Under the pieces are notes generated by a model that did no database searches, was not told the origin of the DNA, and saw only the letters and a list, made by a program, of their open reading frames with translations. The position numbers and the translations under genes were made by a program. Below, in pieces: positions 1-10,778 of a stretch of 23,649 nucleotides of DNA (positions are counted from its first letter, which is position 1; each line of letters opens with the position of its first letter). Origin of the DNA: Acanthamoeba sp. SK_2022b (lineage: Eukaryota; Discosea; Longamoebia; Acanthamoebidae); NCBI GenBank assembly GCA_027943245.1, contig JANDJZ010000716.1, forward strand, positions 1-23,649. Reading direction: 5' to 3'.

Positions 1-1502
1 CTCGACGCGCAGGTAGCTCGCGGCCAGGTTGAGGTCTAAAATAAGCCAAAACATTAATATAATAATAAAAATAAAAAAATTCAAAAATAATTAAAGCACA
101 TCGCTACACGAGGCCAAATGGAGGAGATGCGTAGAGGAGGGTGCACGTACAGTTCTCGTCGTGCACGGCAGCTGTGCCCTTGCCGCCGTCGTAGAAGGCA
201 ACGTTGCCAAGGTGGAGGATACCAGCCACGAGGTGGAACACCTGCTTCTGCTCCTCGGCAGTCATCCCCATGACGTTCATGGCGTTCCTGGTGTCGGCAA
301 ACTCCTTGATGTCGTCGATGCCATCGACGGTGTAGCAAGCGCTCTGGTTGAGGTAGTTGAAGTTCTCAGGCGCGTAGAGCTGCATCTCCTCTGCAAGTGC
401 AAGCGAGGGTTAGACGGCATGGAGGGGGAAGAAGGCGATCGACAGCAGGAAACGTACGAGCTTCAGCATCAGAGGCACCGGCGAGGAGCTGGTAGAAGAT
501 GTGGAACGAGCGCTCGCCCCTCGTCTGGAAGGTGACGCGCGACTGGACGTGGACGAAGAGCATGTATGAGTGGAAGCGTGATGAAGTAGCAAAGTGTACC
601 AAACAAGAGAGAGAAGCGACGAGGAAGGTACCTTCTCGAGCAGGTAGTTGGTGATACGACCACCGCAGGGCTCGCCGAGCCTGTTGAAGTGGATCTCGAA
701 GTACTTACCGAAACGAGACGAGTTGTTGTTACGCAGCGTCTTGGCGTTACCGAAGGCTTCCAGAAGAGGATTGGACTGGAAGTGCAAAAATGATTCAACA
801 CATGCTCACCGCACTACTCGTTGTTGGAGGGGGGGCAGAGGGCGGTACCTCCAAAATAACGTGCTTTACAAAATCTACACCACCCGAATTGCCAGACACG
901 GCGGCAACGTACTGCATCACCAACTTGGAGGCTTCAGTCTTGCCAGCTCCCGATTCGCCACTAGTGATTAAACTGGCATTAGACAATGGCTCGCGCTCCT
1001 TGGCACCAGGGTGAGGTGATGAGCGTACGAAATGATGACACATTGGTTCATGTTCTCGGACTTGACGCCACGGTAGGCGGCTTCTGCGAGGGCGTACACA
1101 TGAGGAGGCTGCTCGTGCTGGTAGCGTCCCCTGTACGAGTGCAGGCATTCGTCGGTGAGGAGAGCATCGATCCTTCGAAAAGGGTTGACCGAGATCAACA
1201 CAGGGCCAATGTTGGTCTGTGCAAGAGAAGTGTCAGCAAGTGCGCGATGAAGAAACAAAATCGCGAAGGATAAGAGTACGTAGATGAGATCGTTGAAATA
1301 ACGCTTCTCTAAGTTGTTGCAGATGTCTTGCTCTGTGATCTTGGGCATGAGCACGAGATCGTCTACACCTCTCTGCTCTACGGCCGCTTTACCCTACACA
1401 AGCCCATTCCGTTAGCCTCTTGTAGAGAGAATAATGGGGAAAATGAATCGAAGGAGGAAAAACTGGGAGACGATCGTGGCCACTTACCATGCGAGGCTGC
1501 AT
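1..1502 (-). CDS. Class I myosin heavy chain, motor domain (partial, continues off left edge)
   Basis: Actin-activated ATPase motor of the single-headed, membrane-linked class I type. Exons in transcription order: 1502-1488, 1372-1280, 1216-1029, 960-849, 775-632, 542-479, 390-151, 35-1; 297 codons are visible and all phases agree. The joined protein shows the P-loop GESGAGKT (about residues 100-107, restored across the 961-1028 intron), switch [10 protein letters not shown] (about 152-160) and LLEKSRV (about 181-187, across the 543-631 intron). The start is a five-residue first exon, MQPRM, with an in-frame stop upstream and no nearer ATG; it leads into [12 protein letters not shown], the usual class I opening with no N-terminal SH3. 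The actin-binding loop, TEDS site, IQ motifs and tail lie outside the window, so the subclass cannot be told. Family is certain; the first exon is likely but needs cDNA support. Confidence 0.93.
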
Positions 1503-2173
1503 GTTTGCGATTGATGAGGGATATACAGGGGCTAAATAAATTACACGGAAGTGACTGTCTTCACTTCAGATCAATGCAGTGCGGGCTTGCTTAGCGAGAG
1601 AATTGGAAAAATAAGGCGACGTTGCACACCTCTCGTCGAATCGACAAGAGAGGTCCCTGGCTGGTAGGTCTCGCTGTCCAGGAGTTAAGGTGGCCGGCGC
1701 TTATGACGGCCTCAGACTGGGGCAACCACCAATGCCAACCCGTCCCAAACCGGCATTTATCCCGACTCCCCAAATGAAATCAATCGTTGGCCTGGCCCTT
1801 GCGGCCAGAGCAACATGAGAGCTAAGCAATACGGCGTCACTCGCTCTCCCCTATCTTCTTTCGCTAGCGTTCGTGAACGGGGAGGGTTGTAGCACAAGCT
1901 GAGTGGTTTTCATTGTTGGGTATCACTTGCGATGAGCCGCTGCGCTAGTAGGATGGCGTGGAAAGGAGAGAGGTAGACTAGAGTTACACTGCGTGCGGCG
2001 CCAAGAGAGGGAGAGAAGAGGGTCTTGAAGGAAAGTTACAGTCGGAAGGTAACGAAAGCCAGAAAGGAGGGAAGAACAGGAGGGACCCAGAGGCTTCCTC
2101 TCTGTCCCACCACTCCTCGCAGGCAAGCGCCGTCCCGTAAATATAACAGTCGGGGACTGGGTAGAGAGACAGC
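1503..2173. other. Intergenic: myosin 5' region and ankyrin gene 3' region
   Basis: About 670 bp between the myosin start and the ankyrin-gene stop, both genes on the minus strand. It should hold the myosin promoter and the ankyrin 3' UTR. I see no convincing ORF, tRNA boxes or AATAAA on the minus strand. The only structured element noticed is the hairpin at 1628-1654. Confidence 0.6.
1628..1654. repeat. Short imperfect hairpin
   Basis: ACCTCTC pairs with GAGAGGT (7 bp). Inside it GTCG pairs with CGAC around an AAT loop, with a two-base bulge. It lies about 125 bp upstream of the myosin start. Function unknown; it may be chance. Confidence 0.35.
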
Positions 2174-2966
2174 TTAATCGTCCTCATCATCGTCCATGAG
2201 GGCGGCTTCTTCCATGGCCCTCAGTAGTGGGTTCGTGGTGGCACCTGCGATTGTGGGAACGCGATCAGGGACAGCGCACGACGCTATCAAAGCTAAAAGG
2301 GGGGTAACGCAACAGGGCTACGAAGGCGAGAGAAAGAGAAGAGAGGAGCGGGAACGCACCGACTTCGGGGAGGGGAGTGCAAACGCGCTTGCACGAGCCG
2401 TCACGAGCCAGCTCGGACGCGAGCTTGCCCTCAGCATTGCGCGCCTTCCTGTCAGCGCCAGCAGCGACAAGAGCACTGCAAGCCTGGGGGTGGTTGCGCC
2501 ACGCGGCCTGAACACCAAGACAGCAAGAAACAGCGGGTCGCGTCCGTGAGGCGGGCCTTATTGGGCGAGTAAACGATGCGAAGGGCATCTGGAGCAATAA
2601 TGTGGCCAATTACAAGACTGTGATCAAGTACCTTGTGGAGGGGCGTATCGCCATCCTTGGCGACAGCGTTCACGTTGGCGCCTCGCGAAGCGAGGTATTC
2701 GATGGCCTCGGCGTGACCGCCGCTGGCAGCCCAGTGGAGCGCTGTTTCGAAACAGGGTGAGGCAGATGGATAAGTACACTTGAAAAAGTAGAGGCTAGTG
2801 GTGAAGCAACAGAAATGCAAATGATGAAGTCCTTACCAGTGCAACCCAAATGGTCGACTCCATTGATAGGCACCTGCTCATCGAGGAAGCCCTCGATCTG
2901 GGGGATCTGGCCCCTCTTGGCGAACTCGATCATCAAGCGAAGGTTCTCAGCAGCTTCGTCACCCAT
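2174..2966 (-). CDS. Small ankyrin-repeat protein with acidic C-terminus
   Basis: Exons 2966-2837, 2741-2632, 2507-2360 and 2244-2174 give 459 nt, 152 residues. The start is the ATG at 2966-2964 (MGDEAAENLR). About three ankyrin units follow: a degenerate N-terminal helix pair (8-38), a clear repeat starting CTALHWAASGGH (about 42-71) with GANVN, and a second starting DTPLHKAAWRNHP (about 75-105) with GADRKARN. Two of the introns interrupt repeats, and splicing restores CTALHW and LHKAAW exactly. The protein ends in NPLLRAMEEAALMDDDEDD, a short acidic tail. Such proteins are protein-protein adaptors; no partner can be inferred. It is divergently arranged with the BAG-Hsp20 gene and shares 559 bp of upstream DNA with it. 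Fold certain, function unknown. Confidence 0.92.
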
Positions 2967-3525
2967 GTTACAAATTAAGAAGCTTGAAGCGTGTGGTGTT
3001 GGCTGTGCAGCTGTAAATTGGCTACGTCAGGCCAAAATTGATCCTCGATGTGTGGTAGTTGGGGAGCAGCGAACCAACCAAAGCCCGAAATTGGTCCCGT
3101 ACCATTGGGGCGAGAAAAGCGGAAAAGAAATGAAAGGGTGAAAATAGCGCAAACGATAGCTTTCGCTGCGGCCTGTTCGTTACCGCCTGCTTGGCCGGTT
3201 GGCACAGGCGCAACATGACCATAGAGCTCCCATCATCGCGCCAGGTCCAGCCAGGGGGCGTTGGGCACGAAGGAGCAGTTATCCACAACCAAACCTAGAG
3301 TCAGCACCTTCTGGCCTCGCTACTCGAAAATTGGCGGGAACGTAGCCACTTTTTCATAGACAAGGAAAAGTGGAACGATCTGGAGATGAAGCGACAGGTC
3401 TTGTCTCGCTGGCGAGCCACCCTTCGCCTACGAGGCCTACACCATAAAACCAGTTCGCCCCTTCACACAACTCATATTCCACCAACCTACCTGCTGCCAA
3501 CAACTTCACAATTCGAAAACACAGA
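2967..3525. promoter_or_regulatory. Divergent promoter region (ankyrin gene / BAG-Hsp20 gene)
   Basis: 559 bp between two outward-facing start codons. It holds a GGCGGGAA element (3333-3340) and an ATAAAA stretch (3444-3449), about 77 bp before the BAG-Hsp20 ATG, that could act as a TATA-like box. I looked for arrays of heat-shock elements (alternating GAA/TTC) and did not find a convincing one. No separate gene is seen. Confidence 0.5.
3333..3340 (+). promoter_or_regulatory. E2F-like GGCGGGAA element
   Basis: GGCGGGAA preceded by AATT, about 185 bp upstream of the BAG-Hsp20 start. The same octamer appears in three other upstream regions of this window. Confidence 0.35.
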
Positions 3526-6058
3526 ATGTCAACAACGCAATCGACCAAACGAATGCTCAACAGGAGCATGAATTTGGAACACTCCAGTGAGGCCTCGGGT
3601 CCTCCTCTCGGCGAGGTGGCAGACCAACCGTTGAGCAGCGACATGCGCCGACAGATCTACGAGCTCAAGGCTGCCTACGAGGACTTCTGGCAGCAACGCA
3701 AGTTCAGGAAGGGCTGGGCCAAGCCCTTGTTCGCCTTCGACGAGGCTGTCGAGGAGCTTCTGGCCCGTGCGGCCGAGGTGGTCGTGCGGGTCCGCTCACA
3801 CATCGACCAGCTCAACCGAGGCGAAGGCAAACCGGGCCTGTCCAAGTCTGCATCGGCGATCACAACGAAGCGCCTGCCTCGATTCAAGGAGGGTCGAGCA
3901 CGCGAGTACCTGTGCAACCTTGAACAGGACCCGCGCGCAGCTCCCCAGCAGTTCGTTCGCGAGATGGTGCACGCCACACTCAGCAGCGAGGACGGCTACC
4001 TCGAAGAGGGCCTCACCAGCGACAGGCTCGACCACTTTATCGACCAGGTACGCAGCTCTTTGGTTCTTTCTACGTTTTTTGCCCCCGTGTAGCGGCCTGC
4101 TCATAACATCGTCTCTTGCTCTGCAGATCACCTCCTACATGAGGCACAGAGACGAGCAGGAGGCTCGCGCGACGGTGCAGCTCGAGGAGAAGCTCAAGCG
4201 GCGATGGGCCAAAGCCGAGAAGCTGCTGCAGGCCTTCTACTCGCTCGACGCCAGCGAGAAGGCCAGCAAGACCCACTACCAGTCGCTTCAAAAGATCATC
4301 AAGAGGGTCGACGACGTAAGCGAAGAGCTCAAGCGCATGCAGAGACAGAGGGAGGCCATCCAGCAAGCGCAACGACAGACCGACGTAGAGGTCGAGTCGA
4401 AGAAGCCCGAGGAGGCCAGCGAGGGCGCAGCACCTGCAGAAGGCCAGTTCACAGAGAAGGAAGAGCCCGGGCGGTCAACAGAAGAAGAAGAAAAGGCTAC
4501 CGACATCGAAGCCAACGAGGAAGATGCGCAGACGCCCCAGAAGCAGACTGACGTTGCGTTGGAAGAGGAGAAGCACGACCAGCCGAAGGAGGAGCGAGCC
4601 GAAGAAGTTGCGGGAGGGGTGGCGTTGGAGGAGGAGAAAGAGGAGAAGGCCGAGACCGCGGCCGAGCAGACCGCGGCCCCCGTCGCCCAAGAGAGCGCTG
4701 CGCAAGGCGAGGTGCAGTCCGACACTGCCGAGCCCGTGGCCCCCGCCGCGGAGGAAGGCCAAGAGGAGCAGAAGAAGAAGGAGGAAGAGGAGAAGGCAAA
4801 GGAGAAGGACGAGGAGAGCGAGCAGAGGCGACGGATCGAGGAGGAGCGACAGAAGGCCATGCTCAAGATCAAGAACGTGGCCGACAGCGTCACCCGGCTG
4901 AGCGACCAGATCGAGGGATTCGCCACCGAGGCCACCGGACTCGACATGGAAGAGGTAAGACGCCTCACAAATCTTTCAGCTTGGCGATCGTAGGCTGCCG
5001 TCCCTCCCCTTGTCTCTTTGTGTTACTCACAAAATCAACAGCTGCAGAAGGAGCCCGAGAGCGCGGAGAAGACCCTGTCCAAGCTGCAGAAGCAGTGCCT
5101 GTTCTACTCGGAGAACCTCATGAAGGACCTGCTCTCGCTCGACGCCATATCGACCGGCACCCTGCCCGGCAGCGAGGAGGCCAGCGAGGAGGTGCGGCCG
5201 CTCAGGAAGCAGCAGGTCAAGGAGATCCAGGGGCTGCTGCAGGACGTCGACCAGGTGAACAGCAAGCTCAAGGCCATGCTCAAGAAGGTGCAGGAGGAGA
5301 AGCAGAGGAAGGAGGAGCAGCGCAAGAAGCTCGAGATGGACGAGCGAGCCAACAAGCCGCAGGCGGCGGAGGAGGAGGGGGGCCACCCCTCGGCCGCGGA
5401 GAAGGACCGGGCCAGGAGCGAGGGCGGCGACCATAGCCTCGCGGCCGCCCAGGGCAGCAGCAAGCAGCAGGTCGGCAGCCCCGGTAAGGGCGCCGAGATG
5501 TGGCGCTCGCTGAAGCTCAAGCCCAAGTTCGAGATGGCCCGAACGCCGGATTCGATCATCCTGCAGGCCCACATTCCCGGCATGCGCGAGGAGGACATCG
5601 AGATCGAGCGCGACGACGACCAACAGTCGTTCACCGTCAAGGGCCTCCGGGTGCCCACGCCGGCCGAGGAGGCGGCCATGCGTCGGCAGCTCAAGTCGAT
5701 GATGGCGCGCGACCCGTGGGGTCTCTACTACCCGCAAGGCGAGAAGGAGCGCGACCTGCTGATGAGGATGGGCGCGGGCCGATACGGCAGCTTCAGCGAG
5801 ACGTTCGAGGTGTCGCGCGAGATGGACCTGCTGGGCATCTCGGCGAGCTACGCCGGAGGAGTGCTCCGCATCGTCGTGCCCATCCACCACAAGCAGCCAC
5901 AGCAGCAGCAGCGACGAAAGGCCAAGCCCGCCCAACCGTACGGGCAGTCACTCTACGGCGGTGCGCCACAGCCGCAGAGGCGACGCGCCAGCCAGCCGCA
6001 ATACGGCTACCCTGCTGCCCCACAGGGCTTCTTCAACGACAAGTCCTTCTGGTGGTAA
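3526..6058 (+). CDS. BAG-domain / Hsp20 (alpha-crystallin) fusion co-chaperone
   Basis: Exons 3526-4047, 4127-4954 and 5042-6058 give 788 residues. The N-terminal third is helical. A segment around 180-245 (WAKAEKLLQAFYSLD then LQKIIKRVDDVSEEL) looks like a degenerate BAG bundle. A Glu/Lys/Ala-rich linker follows (about 245-400). A clearer BAG domain spans about 405-530: YSENLMKDLLSLDAIS, then RPLRKQQVKEIQGLLQDVD, the helix 2 and 3 pattern that binds the Hsp70 ATPase domain. Residues about 612-735 form an alpha-crystallin domain (PDSIILQAHIPGM; GSFSETFEVSREMD; GISASYAGGVLRIVVPI) with a long insert of about 40 residues before GRYGSFSE. The Gln/Tyr-rich tail ends FFNDKSFWW. BAG proteins are Hsp70 nucleotide-exchange factors and Hsp20 proteins are ATP-independent holdases; combining both on one chain is the inference here. 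The Hsp20 call is firm, BAG good, the first BAG tentative. Confidence 0.88.
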
Positions 6059-6268
6059 GCGTCCGAGTTACCTTGCTGGCTCTCCCGGGCCAGATGTACA
6101 TACTTTCCAATTCAAATCCATCAGCACGCTCGCCCCACAAAACATTACCAAGGCAGGGTGAGGGAGCGCAGGCGGGGGTAGAACAACACGATGTCTTCTA
6201 AAGAAACACACAAACAGCAGCGACAGCAATGCCACAGTAACTTGAAGAAAGAGCTGCATCGACGAGGC

Positions 6269-8195
6269 TTACTCGTCGAGGTTGAGCTCGCTCTCCTCCG
6301 CGACAGACTCGCCTTCATGGCTGGCGAGGTCGTCCTCATCGTCCACGCCGGCAGTCTCGTACTGCTGGTACTCCTGCACGAGATCGAGCAAGTTGGACTC
6401 GGCCTCGGTGTACTCCATGTCGTCCATGCCCTCCTCGGTATACCAGTGCCAGAAGGCCTTGCGCTTGAACATGACGCTCGACTGATCGGCGACGCGCTTG
6501 AACAGCTGCTGGATGCACGTCGAGTTGCCGAGGAAGGTGGCGGAGATGTCCCTGCCGGCGTTGGGGACAGAGCACACCGACGACTTGATGTTGTTGGGAA
6601 TCCACTCGACGAACGACGAGCTGTGCTTACCCTGCACCTTGAGCAGCTCCTGTAATCGCCATGAAACGACGACAACGCGACCACCCCCTCGGTCAGTACG
6701 CGAGCGGCATGGCTGCCAGCTGCTGCGACTGCGGCGCAGAGACGTCCAGCAGGATCTGCAGACGTACATCTTCGACTTCCTTGGTGCGGAGGTCCTTGCC
6801 ACGGAAGATGGCCGAGGCCGTGAGGTACCGACCGTTGCGCGGGTCGCAAGCCGCCATCATGTTGAGCGGGTTGAACATCTGCTGAGTCAGCTCGAGCACC
6901 CTGGGCAGGCAAACGGAAGGGCGAGAAATGAGTCTTCTGCTGTGCGCTAGCAGGCGTCGGGACAAGTGTGTTGGCGGAGGAGGAGCCGTACGAGAGGTTG
7001 AGGTAGTCCTTGTTGGAGAGCGACGTGAGGGGCGCGAAGCCGACGAGGAAGAAGTGCAGACGCGGGAACGGGATCAAGTTGACGGCGAGCTTGCGCAGGT
7101 CAGCGTTGAGCTGACCCGGGAAACGCAGGGAGCAGGTGATGCCGCTCATGACGTGCGACACGAGGCCGTTGAGCTCCGAGTAGTTGGGGTTCTTCAGCTT
7201 GAGCGTGCGGAAGCAGATGTCGTAGAGGGCCTCGTTATCGATGCACATCACCTCATCGGCATTCTCGATGAGCTGGTGCACGGAGAGGGTGGCGTTGTAG
7301 GGCTCCACAACGACTTCCGAGACCTTGGGCGAGGGCACCACGCTGAAGGTGCAGATCATGCGGTCGGGGTACTCCTCGCGAAGCTTCGACATCACGAGCG
7401 TGCCGAGACCGGAGCCGGTACCGCCGCCCAGCGAGTGGCAAAGCTGGAAACCCTGCATGAGGTCACAGTTCTCGACCTCCTTGCGCACGACGTCCATGAC
7501 CTCCTCCACGAGCTCGGCACCTTCTGTGTAGTGACCCTTGGCCCTGCGTAGCGAAAAGAGGAGGCGTGAGAAGAGAAGCCCCGACTGCGTATTAACGCGT
7601 GTCATGCGCCGCATTGAGATACATACCAGTTGTTACCGGCGCCAGACTGACCGTGCACCATGTTGTCCGGGCGGAAGATCTTGCCCAGCTTGTTGGCCTT
7701 GATCTGATCCATCACTCCCGGCTCCAAGTCAACCAGCACAGCTCGCGGCACGTACTTGCCTGCGAAAAGAGAGTTAAGCAAGCGGTTCAACGCATCTCCT
7801 CGTCTCTATGATTCTTCATTAACGCTACACCATCTAACAGCAGAACATTGTTCTGGTCTATGATTCTCTTCATTAACGCTATTTCAGTGAGCAATTGGCA
7901 CAATTACTCAAGTAAAAACAAAGATGAAACCCTAACCCCAACTGACACAACAAACATGGCAAAAGGTGTGAATTAATGAAGAAAAAGACAAGAAGATCGA
8001 CGCACCTCCGTTAGCCTCGTTGAAGTAAACGTTGATCTTATCCAGCTGGATGGTGTCCTTGCCGGGGTTGGTAGCAACATCCTCGTCCCAGCGGCCAGTG
8101 GGGAGAATGCCGTGCTCGGCGCAGATGGTCTCCCAGAATTTAGCGCCGATCTGATTACCGCACTGACCCACCTGAACGTGCACGATTTCTCTCAT
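6269..8195 (-). CDS. Beta-tubulin, divergent isotype
   Basis: Exons 8195-8006, 7759-7627, 7543-6992, 6900-6768 and 6649-6269 give 462 residues. The N-terminus [20 protein letters not shown] includes the MREI autoregulation signal. The nucleotide-binding GGGTGSG is at about 147-153, [14 protein letters not shown] and GHYTEGAEL segments are present, and [10 protein letters not shown] carries the Lys that distinguishes beta from alpha (alpha has Glu there). Splicing restores [26 protein letters not shown] and KEVEDELLKVQ, all colinear with beta-tubulin. Oddities: about seven extra residues in the H1-S2 loop (after GILPTG), a changed M-loop ([13 protein letters not shown] instead of the usual TSRGSQQYRALTV), and a long acidic tail ending ESELNLDE. 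It forms GTP-bound microtubule subunits with alpha-tubulin. It converges on the BAG-Hsp20 gene with 210 bp between stop codons. Confidence 0.96.
7805..7881. repeat. Direct repeat inside beta-tubulin intron 1
   Basis: A 23-base unit at 7805-7827 (TCTATGATTCTTCATTAACG then CTA) recurs at 7857-7881 with one two-base insertion (CT). The copies are 52 bp apart in the longest intron of this gene (246 bp, 7760-8005). Confidence 0.75.
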
Positions 8196-8364
8196 CTTAT
8201 TCGCTCTTAAGGCTCGTTCGTTTGATTGCTGCTTCGCAAATGCTCGCTACTTGGCAGGGTTTTGTCTTCGCGCTTGGCGCGACGGGGTGGGCCTGCCGCT
8301 GTCGCTGATTGGTCGATTGGCCGGCGCTGCTGAAGTTGCTTTCGCTAAGTGCGAGGAAAAGTGG

Positions 8365-8376
8365 TTTTGGCGGGAA
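8365..8376 (+). promoter_or_regulatory. E2F-like element TTTTGGCGGGAA upstream of beta-tubulin
   Basis: Twelve bases matching the TTTSGCGS-type E2F/DP site known from plants and animals, 170 bp upstream of the tubulin ATG. Function inferred from motif only. Confidence 0.45.
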
Positions 8377-8488
8377 GGTGACCTACAGCGCGCGGGAACC
8401 ATGCTTTTGCTCTTCTACGAACACATTTGCTCCAAGCCCAACCCAACGTAGGGCACGTAGTGCGCTAGAAGAGACAAGAAAAGGGAGG

Positions 8489-8494
8489 TTTATT
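8489..8494 (-). terminator. Probable polyadenylation signal of the AGC kinase gene
   Basis: AATAAA on the minus strand, about 175 nt downstream of the inferred kinase stop and upstream of the tubulin promoter motifs. Confidence 0.4.
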
Positions 8495-8668
8495 GGCTGC
8501 GAGCCAAGAGTATGGCCTCTGCTATAGATATACATGAGCTAAAGATCGCTTCGGAAGCGCAGAAGGGGGCACGTCGTCGTGCAACGCGCGGGCGAAGAAC
8601 GACAAAAAAAGGGGGGTAATGCCTTCCGCCACCCAGCGCAGGCAAGGACTACGAAGGGCGCGAGTCCC

Positions 8669-10339
<1,671 letters not shown>

Positions 10340-10778
10340 ATTGCTGACTGCAGAGACAAATCAAACTCAACCGATCTAATCCGCCGAGAACGGTGTCGCC
10401 TTCTGCTGCTTTTGTCGCCCACACCAAAGCAACTGCGCTGCGCGAATTGAGAGAAATCATAAATTCCAGCAGTTTCCTCACCTGCGATTGGTTGCCGAAA
10501 TTTTCTGTTTCCGAAAGGATACCCCCATCGCGAAATGGTTTCGGTTCGCTTTCTGAAAAGGCAAACAAAAAGCTCCTTTTTTATCCAAGCACGGACAACA
10601 GCGATCGCCAGTGCCTATGGGGGGGGGGGGGCAGGCAACAGGGACATGCATTGGCGATGCCACGGTTCTTGTCCAAGACAAACGATCGTTGTATTCTTCA
10701 ACGGGCGGCGTGTCCTTCACAAAAGCTCAAAGTCGTGGCGGGGAGAGGAGAAAGGAAAAAAGAGAGGCAGCGGCTGCT
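10340..10778. other. Intergenic: kinase promoter side and NAP 3' side
   Basis: 439 bp between the kinase ATG and the NAP stop. It contains an inverted CCAAT (GATTGGTTG, about 10487-10495) and a G13 run (10619-10631). No AATAAA is seen on the minus strand, and no gene is supported. The long plus-strand ORF that starts here is an antisense shadow of the NAP gene. Confidence 0.5.

Larger units (their letters stand above)
8196..8668. promoter_or_regulatory. Beta-tubulin upstream region and kinase 3' region
   Basis: 473 bp between the tubulin start and the inferred kinase stop. The tubulin side holds two ATTGG motifs (inverted CCAAT boxes) around 8303-8318 and TTTTGGCGGGAA at 8365-8376, a close match to the E2F consensus, followed by GCGCGGGAA near 8391. 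The kinase side holds a minus-strand AATAAA at 8489-8494. No extra gene is seen. Confidence 0.5.

Noticed and set aside
1600..1800. tRNA, 5S or snRNA-like sequence
   Set aside because: No proper A and B boxes, cloverleaf or convincing Sm-type context found; only the short hairpin remains.
3341..3525. Heat-shock elements in front of the BAG-Hsp20 gene
   Set aside because: Scattered GAA and TTC triplets do not form a spaced nGAAnnTTCnnGAA array.
3767..4993. 408-codon plus-strand frame starting in the chaperone gene
   Set aside because: Its first part is a shifted frame of exon 1 running through the intron; only the portion from 4127 is the true exon 2 frame.
5027..5935. 302-codon minus-strand ORF opposite the BAG-Hsp20 exon
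   Set aside because: Leu/Arg-rich antisense shadow caused by high third-position GC; the sense strand has recognisable BAG and Hsp20 domains.
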